A stretch of DNA of 64,000 bases from Devosia litorisediminis (GCF_018334155.1 NZ_JAGXTP010000001.1:2046001-2110000); one strand, 5' to 3'. Shown: positions 45,778 through 55,173, counted from the first letter of the stretch. The notes: generated from the letters alone by a model not told the origin. Translations and numbers: made by a program.

Positions 45778-46770
45778 TTAGGCTGCCTTTGGCGTGGCCG
45801 CATCACCGGCGTAGTGGCAGGCGGCAAGATGCCCCCCGCCAATGTCTCTGAGTTCGGGTTCCTGACCGGCGCACAGCTCGGTGGCGAGTGGGCAACGGGT
45901 ACGGAAACGGCAGCCACTGGGAATGGCCATGGGGCTGGGAATTTCGCCGCGCACCGGATCGGCCGGGCGGGTCGCCGTCGGATCGGGCACGGGAATGGAG
46001 GCCAGCAGCGCCTGGGTATAGGGGTGGCTGGGACGCGCATAGAGATCGGTATTGGAGGCCAGCTCAACGATCTTGCCCAGATACATCACGCCGATGCGGT
46101 CCGAGATGTGGCGCACCATGCTCAGATCATGGGTGATGAACAGATAGGTCAGGCCGAGCTGGTCCTGCAGATCTTCAAGCATGTTGACGACCTGGGCCTG
46201 CACCGAGACGTCGAGTGCCGAAATGGGTTCGTCGCAGATGACCAGTTCGGGCTCAAGCGCGATGGCGCGGGCGATGCCGATGCGCTGGCGCTGTCCACCG
46301 GAGAACTCATGGGCAAAGCGATTGGCATGATCGGGATGCAGGCCGACGCGCGCGAGCAGATCCATCACCCTGGCCGTGCGGCTTTCGGGCGTACCGATCC
46401 TGGCAATTTCCAAGGGCTCGGCGATCAGATCACGCACGGTCATGCGGCCATTGAGCGAGGCGTAGGGATCCTGAAAGATCATCTGCACGCGACGCCGAAA
46501 CGGAGTGAGATCGCGCTCAGAGAGTCTGGCGACGTCCTGGCCATCGAACAGCATGGCGCCCGAAGTCGGCTCATACAGCCGGATCAGGGTGCGGGCGAGC
46601 GTGGACTTGCCACAACCGGACTCGCCGACCAGGCCCAGGGTTTCACCACGCCGGATGTCGAGATCGACGCCATCGACGGCGCGCAGGACCGGTTTGGGGC
46701 CGAACAGTCTGCCACCGACAGAGAAGTGCTTTTTGAGATTCCGGATTGAGACCAGTGGGGTGTCGGTCAT
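45778..46770 (-). CDS. oppF: Oligopeptide ABC transporter ATP-binding protein, OppF type
   Basis: 330 residues from ATG at 46770, overlapping the oppD stop by four bases. Walker A GESGCGKST, Q-loop MIFQDPYASLNG, signature FSGGQRQRIGIARAI, Walker B LVICDEPISALDVSVQ, switch LFITHDLSMV. The C-terminal oligopeptide-type extension has CRFRTRCPLATELC and later ACHYA. Confidence 0.95.
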   Translation of the reverse strand: MTDTPLVSIRNLKKHFSVGGRLFGPKPVLRAVDGVDLDIRRGETLGLVGESGCGKSTLARTLIRLYEPTSGAMLFDGQDVARLSERDLTPFRRRVQMIFQDPYASLNGRMTVRDLIAEPLEIARIGTPESRTARVMDLLARVGLHPDHANRFAHEFSGGQRQRIGIARAIALEPELVICDEPISALDVSVQAQVVNMLEDLQDQLGLTYLFITHDLSMVRHISDRIGVMYLGKIVELASNTDLYARPSHPYTQALLASIPVPDPTATRPADPVRGEIPSPMAIPSGCRFRTRCPLATELCAGQEPELRDIGGGHLAACHYAGDAATPKAA

Positions 46771-47786
46771 GCGGCCACCTCGTTGACGCCGGGGACGCGG
46801 GGGGCGTCGGGGTGGTGGAGCCAGCAGCGGGCGGCCTGGGTGTCGCCAAACAGCGGCGGCAGCGCCGCCTGGCACTGGGCCATAGCGTGTGGGCAGCGGG
46901 CGGTGAAAGGGCAACCGGCGGGAGGATGGGCCATATCGGGCGGTGCCCCCGGAATGGGCGTGAGGCGCTGGTGGCTGTCGTCGCGCAGATCGGGGACCGA
47001 CGCCAGCAGGCCTTGAGTGTACGGATGGCGCGGTGTGGCAAAGATGGTCCGGACCGGGCCGGTTTCCATCACCAGACCGCCATACATGACCACGATACGA
47101 TCGGTGACTTCGGCGATGACCCCCAGATCATGGGTGATCAAGATGACAGCCATGCCCAGCCGCTGTTGCAGATCGCGTAGCAGGCCCAGGATCTGGCGCT
47201 GGATAGTGACATCGAGGGCGGTGGTGGGTTCGTCGGCGATCAGGAGCTTTGGGTCGCAAGCCAGGGCGATGGCAATCATGACGCGCTGGCGCATGCCGCC
47301 GGAAAATTCGTGCGGGTAGGATTTGAGGCGTTCGGCGGCCGAGGGGATGCGCACCAGTTCGAACAGTTCAATGGCGCGGGCGCGGGCCTCGGCGCGGCTG
47401 GCCTGACGATGGCGCAGAATGGTTTCGATGACCTGCTCGCCCACGCTAAGGGTGGGATTGAGGCTGGTCATGGGATCCTGAAAGATCATGCCGATGCGAT
47501 TGCCGCGAATGTCGCGCAGATCGGCTTCATCGAGTTGCATCAGATCCTTGCCGTCAAAATCGACGGCACCACCGATGACACGTCCCGATGCCTTGAGCAG
47601 GCGGAGAACGGACATGCAGGTGATGGATTTGCCCGAACCGGATTCACCGACAATGCCGAGGATTTCGCCGGGATAGACATCGAAGCTGACACCACGCACG
47701 GCCTGCACTTCGCCGCGCTGGGAAAAGAAGGAGGTTTTCAGATCGCGGACGGAGAGGACGGGTTCACCCGTTTGCGGAACACTCAT
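46767..47786 (-). CDS. oppD: Oligopeptide ABC transporter ATP-binding protein, OppD type
   Basis: 339 residues. Walker [11 protein letters not shown]-loop [12 protein letters not shown], signature [15 protein letters not shown], Walker [14 protein letters not shown] and switch [10 protein letters not shown] are intact. The C-terminal extension has [14 protein letters not shown] and ARCWLH. Four-base overlaps link it to oppC and oppF. Confidence 0.95.
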   Translation of the reverse strand: MSVPQTGEPVLSVRDLKTSFFSQRGEVQAVRGVSFDVYPGEILGIVGESGSGKSITCMSVLRLLKASGRVIGGAVDFDGKDLMQLDEADLRDIRGNRIGMIFQDPMTSLNPTLSVGEQVIETILRHRQASRAEARARAIELFELVRIPSAAERLKSYPHEFSGGMRQRVMIAIALACDPKLLIADEPTTALDVTIQRQILGLLRDLQQRLGMAVILITHDLGVIAEVTDRIVVMYGGLVMETGPVRTIFATPRHPYTQGLLASVPDLRDDSHQRLTPIPGAPPDMAHPPAGCPFTARCPHAMAQCQAALPPLFGDTQAARCWLHHPDAPRVPGVNEVAA

Positions 47787-48967
47787 TTGCGGAATCTTGG
47801 ATCAAGCGCGTCGCGCAGACCATCGCCCAGGAAATTGAAGGCGAACATGGTCAGGGAGATGGCGGCGGCAGGGAAGAAGAGCTGATGCGGATAGGCACGC
47901 ATGGTTTCGACGGCCTCGGAAGTCAGCGTACCCCAGCTGGCCAATGGCGGGGTAACGCCCAGACCGATGAAGCTCATGAAGCTTTCGATAAAGATGGCCG
48001 AGGGGATCAGCATGGTCAGGGTGACGATGATGGGCCCGATGGAGTTGGGCAGCAGGTGCTTGGTCAGGATGCGCGATGTGCCGGCGCCCATGGTGCGGGC
48101 GGCAGCGACGTAGTCCTGGCTCTTGAGGCTGAGTATCTGGCCGCGTACGATGCGGGCCATATCCACCCAGAACACCGATCCAATGGCGATGATGATGGAA
48201 TAGAGCCCAGAGTCGAAAACCACCATGAGCAACACGACATAGAGGGTCAGCGGAATGGTGGAGATGATTTCGACGATGCGCATCATCACCGCATCGGTCT
48301 TGCCACCGATATAACCGGACAGACCGCCATAGAAGATGCCGATGAAGAAGTTCACCAGCGTCGCGACAAAGGCGACGGTCAGAGAAATGCGGGCACCATA
48401 AAGCTGACGCACCAGCACATCGCGGCCCAATTGGTCGGTGCCAAACAGATAGGTGCGGTTCCACGACCAGCCCGATGGCGTGATGGTGTCGCCATCGACA
48501 CTGACGATCCTGGGCGGCAGGCTGGAATAGTCGAGACTGATATCGGTATCGCCGAAGGTGAAGGGCTGGGCCTTCTTCATCATGTCCTTGCGGCCACCGC
48601 GAATGAGGCCGAGAACATGGCCTTCGGCGTCGACTTCATAGAGGTTGAAATTGGAGGCGTTGAGGAAGAAGCGGGTTGCGCCCCCCTGCCCGTCATCAAT
48701 GGCGTAGGTTTCAAAGGCTGGCGGAATATTGGCCAGCTTGAGGTTCTGCTCGAAATAGCTGAAGGGACTGAACAAGGGGCCGAAAATGGCGCCAAGGATC
48801 AGGGCGATGATGAAGCCAAGCGCGATCACCGCGGGCTTGTTGGCCCAGAGGCGGCGGCGGGCATCCTGCCAATAGGTCAGGCTGGGCGCAGAAATGGCGG
48901 CCTCGGCATCGCCCGGCCCCAGCTTTTCCCACATGTGCGGGGCAATGGCGTGTGGCTGATCGGTCAT
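47783..48967 (-). CDS. oppC: Oligopeptide ABC transporter permease, OppC type, with long periplasmic insertion
   Basis: 394 residues, roughly 90 more than a standard OppC. The extra length lies between the first membrane span and the signature LFGTDQLGRDVLVRQLYGAR: about residues 75-165 form a hydrophilic, probably periplasmic segment rich in short beta-prone motifs (ATRFFLNASNFNLYEVDAEG). The remaining spans and the EAA loop AARTMGAGTSRILTKHLLP are normal. Start overlaps oppB by four bases. Confidence 0.93.
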   Translation of the reverse strand: MTDQPHAIAPHMWEKLGPGDAEAAISAPSLTYWQDARRRLWANKPAVIALGFIIALILGAIFGPLFSPFSYFEQNLKLANIPPAFETYAIDDGQGGATRFFLNASNFNLYEVDAEGHVLGLIRGGRKDMMKKAQPFTFGDTDISLDYSSLPPRIVSVDGDTITPSGWSWNRTYLFGTDQLGRDVLVRQLYGARISLTVAFVATLVNFFIGIFYGGLSGYIGGKTDAVMMRIVEIISTIPLTLYVVLLMVVFDSGLYSIIIAIGSVFWVDMARIVRGQILSLKSQDYVAAARTMGAGTSRILTKHLLPNSIGPIIVTLTMLIPSAIFIESFMSFIGLGVTPPLASWGTLTSEAVETMRAYPHQLFFPAAAISLTMFAFNFLGDGLRDALDPRFRK

Positions 48968-49893
48968 GCTGCGGCCTTGGACAGTTTGATGCGCGGGTCG
49001 AGCACGGCATAGAGCAGGTCAACGATCAGGATCATCACCATGAGCGCGGCGGCGTAGAAGATGGTGATGCCCATAATGGCGGTATAATCGCGATTGGTGA
49101 TCGAGAGCACGAACTGCCGGCCGATGCCGGGCAGCGCAAAAATCTGCTCGATGACGAAACTGCCGGTGATCAGATTGGCGACGACCGGACCCAGCACGGT
49201 GACAACTGGCACCAGCGAATTGCGCAGGCCGTGCTTGAACAGCACCTGGCCGGGACGCAGGCCCTTGGCACGCGCGGTGGTCATGTAATCCTGCTCGAAG
49301 GTTTCGAGCAGCGATGAGCGCGTCAGGCGAGCAACAAACGAGATCCAGAACCCCGACAGGGCAAAGACCGGCAGGAAATAGCCGCGCCAGTCGTCAAGCC
49401 CGAAGGTGGGCACCCAGCCCAGACGCAGGGCGAAGATGTAGAGAGTGACGGTGGCGATGACATAGCTGGGGATGGCCACGCCAATGGTGGCGATCATCAT
49501 CACGACGGTATCGGGCCACTTATTGCGGTTAAGTGCAGCGATGATGCCCAGCGGAATGCCCAGGGCGATGACGCAGATGATGGCCAGCAGGCCCGTCTGC
49601 ATTGTAACCGGCAGGCCATTGGCGATCATGGTGTTGACCGAGACGCCCGGGTATTTGAACGATGGCCCCAGATCAAAGCTGAGCACGCCCTGAAGATAGT
49701 TCAGGTATTGCACCCAGATAGGTTGATCGAGGCCATATTTGGCGTTGAGCGCGGCGGCAATTTCGGGCGCCAGCATACGCTCGGACACGAATGGCCCACC
49801 GGGCACGGCATGCATCAGGAAAAAGGTCAGCGTGACGATGGCCCACAGGGTGACCAGCATCATGCCCAAACGTTGAAGGAGAAAGCCCGGCAT
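48964..49893 (-). CDS. oppB: Oligopeptide ABC transporter permease, OppB type
   Basis: 309 residues, six membrane spans, ATG at 49893; an in-frame TTG at 49908 is a less likely start. Typical features are the N-terminal FLLQRLGMMLVTLWAIVTLT, the loop NAKYGLDQPIWVQYLNYL, and the C-terminal IEQIFALPGIGRQFVLSITN. First gene of the opp operon, with the promoter expected in 49894-50040. Confidence 0.94.
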   Translation of the reverse strand: MPGFLLQRLGMMLVTLWAIVTLTFFLMHAVPGGPFVSERMLAPEIAAALNAKYGLDQPIWVQYLNYLQGVLSFDLGPSFKYPGVSVNTMIANGLPVTMQTGLLAIICVIALGIPLGIIAALNRNKWPDTVVMMIATIGVAIPSYVIATVTLYIFALRLGWVPTFGLDDWRGYFLPVFALSGFWISFVARLTRSSLLETFEQDYMTTARAKGLRPGQVLFKHGLRNSLVPVVTVLGPVVANLITGSFVIEQIFALPGIGRQFVLSITNRDYTAIMGITIFYAAALMVMILIVDLLYAVLDPRIKLSKAAA

Positions 49894-50021
49894 ATCAGAC
49901 ACACCCAAGGGGTGCTGAAGACGGCAGACCGGCGATACGCAATGGGCTCAACATAATTTGTATTGCAGCACCAAAAAAATTTTACTGCAAGCGCCTTCGC
50001 GGCAATTTCAGTCCTTAATGT

Positions 50022-50038
50022 GCGTTTTCAGAAAACGC
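50022..50038. promoter_or_regulatory. Near-perfect palindrome between opp operon and GAF gene
   Basis: GCGTTTTC and GAAAACGC with one A between them, 130 bases before oppB and three bases beyond the GAF stop. No T-run follows on the minus strand, so an operator is more plausible than a terminator. Confidence 0.45.
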
Positions 50039-50040
50039 CC

Positions 50041-50532
50041 CTAAAGCTGAAAATGATTACGCAAAATCAGAAAGACTGCCGTTGCCGGGACGATCAGGTC
50101 TGCGGCCCTGGCGACCGCATCGGGGCCATAGCTGCCCTCGGCATCGAGCGCGTTGATCGTACCGAGCAATTGATTGCCCGCCATGACCGGGATGCTGATC
50201 GAGGCATCGCAGCCCAGGGTGCGGATCAGTTGGAGATCCGGGAAATTGCCTTCCATCTCGGCTGCGGAGTTGATCGCCGTGATCCGGCGTTCGGTCTGCA
50301 TGGCGCGGAACCAGTCATCCATGACAATGGGCTTGGTGCCCAAAAGGGCAAAGACATCTGGATGGCTGGAATAGACGCGACGGACGTGACCGGCATCCAT
50401 ATTGATCGCCGTGAGCGTGAACAGGCGCACGCCGATCACCGCCCGGGCGAGCTGGTGCAGGGCTGCGCCGGTTTCGGCGGGATCGTCATAGCGCGCGAGG
50501 CGCTCTTCGAAATCACGGAAATGCTGGCTCAT
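50041..50532 (-). CDS. Stand-alone GAF-domain protein, paralogue of the gene at 35003
   Basis: 163 residues, one GAF domain. It shares with the protein at 35003-35494 the order LFTxxxxxM, RRxYSSxP, GTKPI with D-WF, FPDxxLIxxLGC and IPVxxGxxLxGTxNxL. Its start overlaps the stop of a TPR-GGDEF gene (ATGA), so the two are made together. The GAF protein may sense a ligand for, or with, the cyclase. Ligand unknown. The opp operon follows in the same direction. Confidence 0.87.
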   Translation of the reverse strand: MSQHFRDFEERLARYDDPAETGAALHQLARAVIGVRLFTLTAINMDAGHVRRVYSSHPDVFALLGTKPIVMDDWFRAMQTERRITAINSAAEMEGNFPDLQLIRTLGCDASISIPVMAGNQLLGTINALDAEGSYGPDAVARAADLIVPATAVFLILRNHFQL

Positions 50533-52124
50533 GCGCGCAGACGTTCATCGGCGGGAATGGTGTCAGCCCAGATCACGCAATCGCGCCCGTTTGCCTTGGC
50601 CGCATAGAGGCGATTATCGGCAATCTGCATCAGCAGACCGGAGGGTTCTTCGCCCTGCCCGGTGGCCAGACCAATGCTGACGGTAACGCCGAGGCCCGCG
50701 CCAAGGTCGGACCAGTCAATCGAACTGATGGCGATGCGAATGCCCTCGCAGAAGGCCACTGCGGACTGCTCGGGCACATTGGGGAAGACCAGGGCAAATT
50801 CTTCGCCGCCCAGACGGGCCGCATGACCATGCGGGCCCAGCTGATCAACCAGTGTCCGCGCCACGCGCTGCAGCACTGCATCGCCCACGATGTGGGAGTA
50901 GCGATCATTGATGGTCTTGAAGTTGTCGAGATCGACGATGGCCGTCGAAAAGGCGGTGCCGGCAAGCCGGTTGAGGATCTGATCAAAGCTGCGGCGATTG
51001 GCAATGCAGGTGAGCGGATCGCTGAGGGCCTGATCGGCCAGTACGGCGGCGCGGTCGCGCCACAGATCTGTCTCGGAGCGAATGGACGCCACCCGGGCGC
51101 GCCGCTGGGCGGTCTCGCCGGACTGGCGCACATAGAGATTGTGGAAGCGCTTGAACTGGACCAGCGCTGCTGAGGTGTCGCCCCTGGCCTCAAGGATTTC
51201 GGCGAGCTTGGCCACGGCGTTGGTCTGGTGATCGATAAGCCTGGTAGTTTCGGCCAGCTCTACTGCCTCAGTGGCGCTGACCAATGCCTCATCGAGCCGA
51301 CCGGCACGGAACAGAACATCGCCCAGCGTATAGAGATAGTGGATGCGCAGGCCGGTGCCGGGCGCGTCGTTGAGTTCAACGCACTGCGCCAGAACGTCCA
51401 GCGCCAGATCGAAGCTACCCTGCAGCGCCAGCAATTCCGCCTTGTTACCCAGGGCTGCGCGCAGGGTCCAGGCATCGCCGCTATGACGGGCCTGCTCAAT
51501 TGACTCATTGGTGAATTCGATGGCCGCCTCGCGTTCGCCCATGGCGCGATCAGGTTGCCCCAGAGACCCTGCCTCCTCGGCCATCTTGGCGTGGCAGAAT
51601 CCCAGATTGAGCAGGTAGTAGCCGGCAGCGCCGCCATTTTTCTGCTGGGTGGCGATAGCGACGGCCTGTTCGACCAGATTGGCGCCCAACTCGCTCTCGC
51701 GGCAGACCGTGAGCACGATGCCCTTGGCATTGAGCGCAAAGGCCTGCATGGGCGCGTCGTCGCTGGCCTGGGCAATTTCCACGGCCATGGTGGCAAGATC
51801 ATAGGCTTCATCGCTGAAGCCAAGATCGAGGAAGAGGATGGATTCAACGGCCATGGCGCGGGCCATTTCAAGCCGGTTGCCCAGACGCTCCCAGAGCCAT
51901 TTGGACCCCATTGCGCATTCCAGACCCTGTTCGGCATCACCGATGCGGTAGCAGCTCCAGGCCATTTCGCACAATGCGGCGGCCATGAAATCGCTGTCGC
52001 CAGCAGCCTCGGCCTGAGCATAAACCGTTCGAAACGCCGCCAAAGCCTGCTCGCCCCGCCCGGCTCGCAACAAGCGCGTGCCCCGGATAAACTCGTCAGC
52101 GATGGCAGCTCCAGGATCAGTCAT
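50529..52124 (-). CDS. TPR-repeat diguanylate cyclase (GGDEF)
   Basis: 531 residues. Residues ~15-330 are helical TPR-like repeats (such as AAALCEMAWSCYRIGDAEQG), then a short helical linker. The GGDEF domain spans about 365-525, with DPLTCIANRRSFDQILNRL and the active site RLGGEEF (GGEEF at 439-443). The position of the inhibitory RxxD site, five residues before it, is occupied by GPHG, so product inhibition there is unlikely. No membrane span: soluble c-di-GMP synthase. Translationally coupled to a GAF protein. Confidence 0.92.
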   Translation of the reverse strand: MTDPGAAIADEFIRGTRLLRAGRGEQALAAFRTVYAQAEAAGDSDFMAAALCEMAWSCYRIGDAEQGLECAMGSKWLWERLGNRLEMARAMAVESILFLDLGFSDEAYDLATMAVEIAQASDDAPMQAFALNAKGIVLTVCRESELGANLVEQAVAIATQQKNGGAAGYYLLNLGFCHAKMAEEAGSLGQPDRAMGEREAAIEFTNESIEQARHSGDAWTLRAALGNKAELLALQGSFDLALDVLAQCVELNDAPGTGLRIHYLYTLGDVLFRAGRLDEALVSATEAVELAETTRLIDHQTNAVAKLAEILEARGDTSAALVQFKRFHNLYVRQSGETAQRRARVASIRSETDLWRDRAAVLADQALSDPLTCIANRRSFDQILNRLAGTAFSTAIVDLDNFKTINDRYSHIVGDAVLQRVARTLVDQLGPHGHAARLGGEEFALVFPNVPEQSAVAFCEGIRIAISSIDWSDLGAGLGVTVSIGLATGQGEEPSGLLMQIADNRLYAAKANGRDCVIWADTIPADERLRA

Positions 52125-52223
52125 GGGGCGCTCGACGTGGTAACCGTCTGTAGCTTAACCAGATTCTCTGGCGAAACTCCTAATGCCTGCAGCAAAAATC
52201 TCTGTTTATCTGAGAAATTTCGG

Positions 52224-53258
52224 TCAGGACGCCGCAAAGAGCTGCCAACGACGGGGCCTGAAGGCAATGCGGCTGCTCTCGATTGCGGCGTGATCAAAGG
52301 GCAAATCGATCTCGGCGTGATGACCGCCATCGAGCGCCAGTTCGACACGACGGGTGCCTCCCACCCGGCGACTGGCGGTGACCGTGCCCAGCAAGGACGG
52401 CCCGCTATCGACCAGATCAACATCATGGGGACGGAAGAACAGACGCGCATTGGCCGGAGCGTTGGCGTCGGCCGGCAGACCGATGGACTGGCCGTCAAAA
52501 CGCAGTTCGCCACCTGCCGTGGTGACAGGCAGTTGGCTGGACTCCCCGATGAAACCAAAGACGAAGGGCGAACCCGGCGTGTCGTAAATGGTGTCGGGGT
52601 CGCCAACCTGTTCGATCTTGCCCTGGCTCATGACGCAGAGGCGGTCCGAGAGTTCGAGGGCTTCTTCCTGATCATGGGTGACAAAGACCGTGGTGTGACC
52701 GGTGCGATCATGCATTTCACGCAGCCATTTGCGCAGCTCGCGACGGACCTGAGCATCGAGCGCCCCAAAGGGTTCGTCGAGCAGCAACACGGCTGGCTCA
52801 ATGGCCAGTGCGCGGGCCAGAGCGACGCGCTGACGCTGGCCGCCCGAAAGCTGGTTGGGGTAGCGCTTTTCAAGACCCGAGAGCTGCACCAGATCAAGCA
52901 GTTCGAGGGCGCGGCGGCGGATTTCACCGGCTGGTGGCCGGGTTGAGCGCGGCCGCACCTTGAGGCCGAAGGAGACATTTTCGAGAATGCTCATATGGCG
53001 GAACAACGCATAGTGCTGAAACACAAAGCCGATATTGCGCTGCTGAACGCTCCATTCGGAGGCATCGGTATTGCCGAAGAAGACGCGGCCGCTGGTGGGC
53101 ACTTCGAGGCCGGCGATCAGGCGCAACAGCGTGGTCTTGCCCGAACCGGAAGGACCGAGCAGCGCAATCAACTCGCCCGAGACGATATCGAGCGAGACAT
53201 CGTGCAGCGCCGGGAAGCGATCGAATTCCTTGCGCACATTGGTGACGCGAACATCCAT
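52224..53258 (-). CDS. cysA: Sulfate/thiosulfate ABC transporter ATP-binding protein
   Basis: 344 residues from ATG at 53258. Walker A GPSGSGKTT, Q-loop FVFQHYALFRHM, signature LSGGQRQRVALARAL, Walker B LLLDEPFGALDAQ, switch VFVTHDQEEAL. GIDs following the signature (RRELRKWLREMHDRTGHTTV) are typical of CysA. A C-terminal TOBE-like region follows. Last gene of the cysT-cysW-cysA operon, eleven bases after cysW. Confidence 0.95.
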   Translation of the reverse strand: MDVRVTNVRKEFDRFPALHDVSLDIVSGELIALLGPSGSGKTTLLRLIAGLEVPTSGRVFFGNTDASEWSVQQRNIGFVFQHYALFRHMSILENVSFGLKVRPRSTRPPAGEIRRRALELLDLVQLSGLEKRYPNQLSGGQRQRVALARALAIEPAVLLLDEPFGALDAQVRRELRKWLREMHDRTGHTTVFVTHDQEEALELSDRLCVMSQGKIEQVGDPDTIYDTPGSPFVFGFIGESSQLPVTTAGGELRFDGQSIGLPADANAPANARLFFRPHDVDLVDSGPSLLGTVTASRRVGGTRRVELALDGGHHAEIDLPFDHAAIESSRIAFRPRRWQLFAAS

Positions 53259-53269
53259 GTCCAGACTTC

Positions 53270-54139
53270 CTATCGATGGCCGCCAGCGGCGATTTCGGCG
53301 CTGAAGCGCCATTCAAGGACCGATTTGAGCACCAAAGTGACCAGTGCCAGCAAGGCCAGCAGAGAGGCCAGGGCGAAAGCGGCGGTGGCGTTATATTCGT
53401 TGTAGAGCATTTCGACCTGCAGCGGGATGGTGGTGGTCTGGCCGCGGATCTTGCCTGACACCACCGCAACAGCACCAAATTCGCCCATAGCGCGGGCATT
53501 GCACAGCAGCACGCCATACAGCAGGCCCCATTTGATATTGGGCAGGGTAACGCGGAAGAAAGTCTGCCAACCATTGGCACCCAATGACAGCGCGGCTTCC
53601 TCGTCACCGGTACCCTGATCCTGCATGAGCGGGATCAGTTCGCGGGCCACAAAGGGAAAGGTGACGAAAATGGTGGCAAGCACAATGCCGGGCAGCGCGA
53701 ACAGCACTTCGATGCCATAGCTCTTGAGAACCGGGCCGAGCACGCTCCCCGCCCCGAACAGCAGGACGAATACCAGACCGGAAATGACCGGCGATATCGA
53801 GAATGGCAGATCGATCAGAGTGATCAGAAAGGCCTTGCCGCGGAATTCAAACTTGGCGATGGCCCAGGATGCAGCGAGGCCAAACACCAGATTGAGCGGC
53901 ACGGCAATGAGCGAAACCAGCGCCGTTAGGCGAATGGCGGCCTGGGCATCCTTGCTTGAGAGCGCTGCCAGGAAGGTGCCGACGCCTTTGGAAAAGGCTT
54001 CGTGAAAGACGGCATAAAGGGGCAGCAGCAGGACCAGCGCCATGAAGGCCATGGCGATGGCGATGAGCAGCCAGCGCACCGCGCGGCTTTCGCTGGTGGG
54101 GTTGGCGCGCGAGGAACGCGCAGAAAGCCTAGTGGCCAT
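53270..54139 (-). CDS. cysW: Sulfate ABC transporter permease CysW
   Basis: 289 residues from ATG at 54139, chosen because GGAG is eight bases upstream; ATG at 54145 is possible. Six membrane spans. Characteristic regions: ALVLLLPLYAVFHEAFSKGV in the first span, FVTFPFVARELIPLMQDQGT, and EEAALSLGANGWQTFFRVTL as the EAA loop. The start overlaps the cysT stop. Confidence 0.94.
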   Translation of the reverse strand: MATRLSARSSRANPTSESRAVRWLLIAIAMAFMALVLLLPLYAVFHEAFSKGVGTFLAALSSKDAQAAIRLTALVSLIAVPLNLVFGLAASWAIAKFEFRGKAFLITLIDLPFSISPVISGLVFVLLFGAGSVLGPVLKSYGIEVLFALPGIVLATIFVTFPFVARELIPLMQDQGTGDEEAALSLGANGWQTFFRVTLPNIKWGLLYGVLLCNARAMGEFGAVAVVSGKIRGQTTTIPLQVEMLYNEYNATAAFALASLLALLALVTLVLKSVLEWRFSAEIAAGGHR

Positions 54140-54998
54140 AGCCATATCTCCGCCGGCTCCAGGCCTGAATGAGGTTGATCGCAAACAGCAGGGCAAACGA
54201 GATCAGCAGCATGACTGTGGCGATCACGGTGGCGCCGACATAGTTGTATTCCTGCAGGCGGATAAAGATCAGCAGCGGGGCGATTTCCGAAACATAGGGA
54301 ATATTGCCGGCAATGAAGATGACTGATCCAAACTCACCGACGCCCCGGGCAAAGGCCAGCGCGAAGCCGGTCAAAATGGCTGGAGTGAGACTGGGTAGGA
54401 CAACGCGGGTGACTGTCTGGAAACGGTTGGCACCGAGGGTCGCGCTGGCCTCTTCGACCTCGTGGCTGACCTCTTCAAGAATGGGCTGGATGGTGCGCAC
54501 GACAAAAGGGAGCCCGATGAAGATCATGGCGATGACAATGCCAGCGGGCGTATAGGCAATGCGCCAACCGAGCGGGGTCAGCAGCGCGCCAATGGTACCA
54601 TTGGGCGCGTAGATGGCAGTCAGCGCGATACCGGCGACGGCGGTAGGCAGCGCAAAGGGCAGATCAATGACGGCGTCAAAGATTCGGCGGCCGGGGAAAC
54701 GGTAGCGCACCAGCACCCAGGCGATCAGCGTGCCGAAGACGGTGTTGATCAACGCGGCGAGGATGGCCGTGACGAAGCTGACGCGTAGCGCGCCCAACAC
54801 GCGCGGATCGGTGGCCGCCTGCCAGAAACCGCTGGGACCCAAGCCAGCTGAACGAATGGCCAGACCCAGCAAGGGGATAAGGATGATCAGGGAAAACCAA
54901 GTGATGGTGAAGCCGAAGGTCAGCCCAAAACCGGGGATGACACTGGGCTGTCGAAAGCGCCATTTCGGGCGTAGGGCAGTCGCAGCGACGACAGACAT
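54129..54998 (-). CDS. cysT: Sulfate ABC transporter permease CysT (CysU)
   Basis: 289 residues with six membrane spans. Motifs ITWFSLIILIPLLGLAIRSA, DLPFALPTAVAGIALTAIYA, and the EAA loop EVEEASATLGANRFQTVTRV. First gene of the operon. No sulfate-binding protein gene precedes it; the nearest is at 58528-59541. Confidence 0.94.
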   Translation of the reverse strand: MSVVAATALRPKWRFRQPSVIPGFGLTFGFTITWFSLIILIPLLGLAIRSAGLGPSGFWQAATDPRVLGALRVSFVTAILAALINTVFGTLIAWVLVRYRFPGRRIFDAVIDLPFALPTAVAGIALTAIYAPNGTIGALLTPLGWRIAYTPAGIVIAMIFIGLPFVVRTIQPILEEVSHEVEEASATLGANRFQTVTRVVLPSLTPAILTGFALAFARGVGEFGSVIFIAGNIPYVSEIAPLLIFIRLQEYNYVGATVIATVMLLISFALLFAINLIQAWSRRRYGYGH

Positions 54999-55153
54999 GG
55001 GGAGCCTCCCATCCCAAAGGACAGCTAAACTCTATAAGATCAGTAGGCATTAACAAGCAGCGCCATGGCGTTTGCGTGGCGCACCGAGAAATATTGTGCT
55101 CAGCGGGTGGGTGTTTTGGGAATGGCGGTGTTTTTGGTGGCGATGCCCTTCGG

Positions 55154-55173
55154 AACCTCCTCTTGAGGGGGGT
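55154..55173. repeat. Short C/G-rich palindrome upstream of cysT
   Basis: ACCTCCTCTTGAGGGGGGT, an imperfect palindrome between the trHb stop and the cysT start, related to the other C-rich palindromes in the window. The rest of the 217-base gap shows no gene. Confidence 0.45.

Noticed and set aside
45706..46749. Plus-strand open frame of 347 codons
   Set aside because: Antisense to oppF; composition is that of a reverse-frame shadow.
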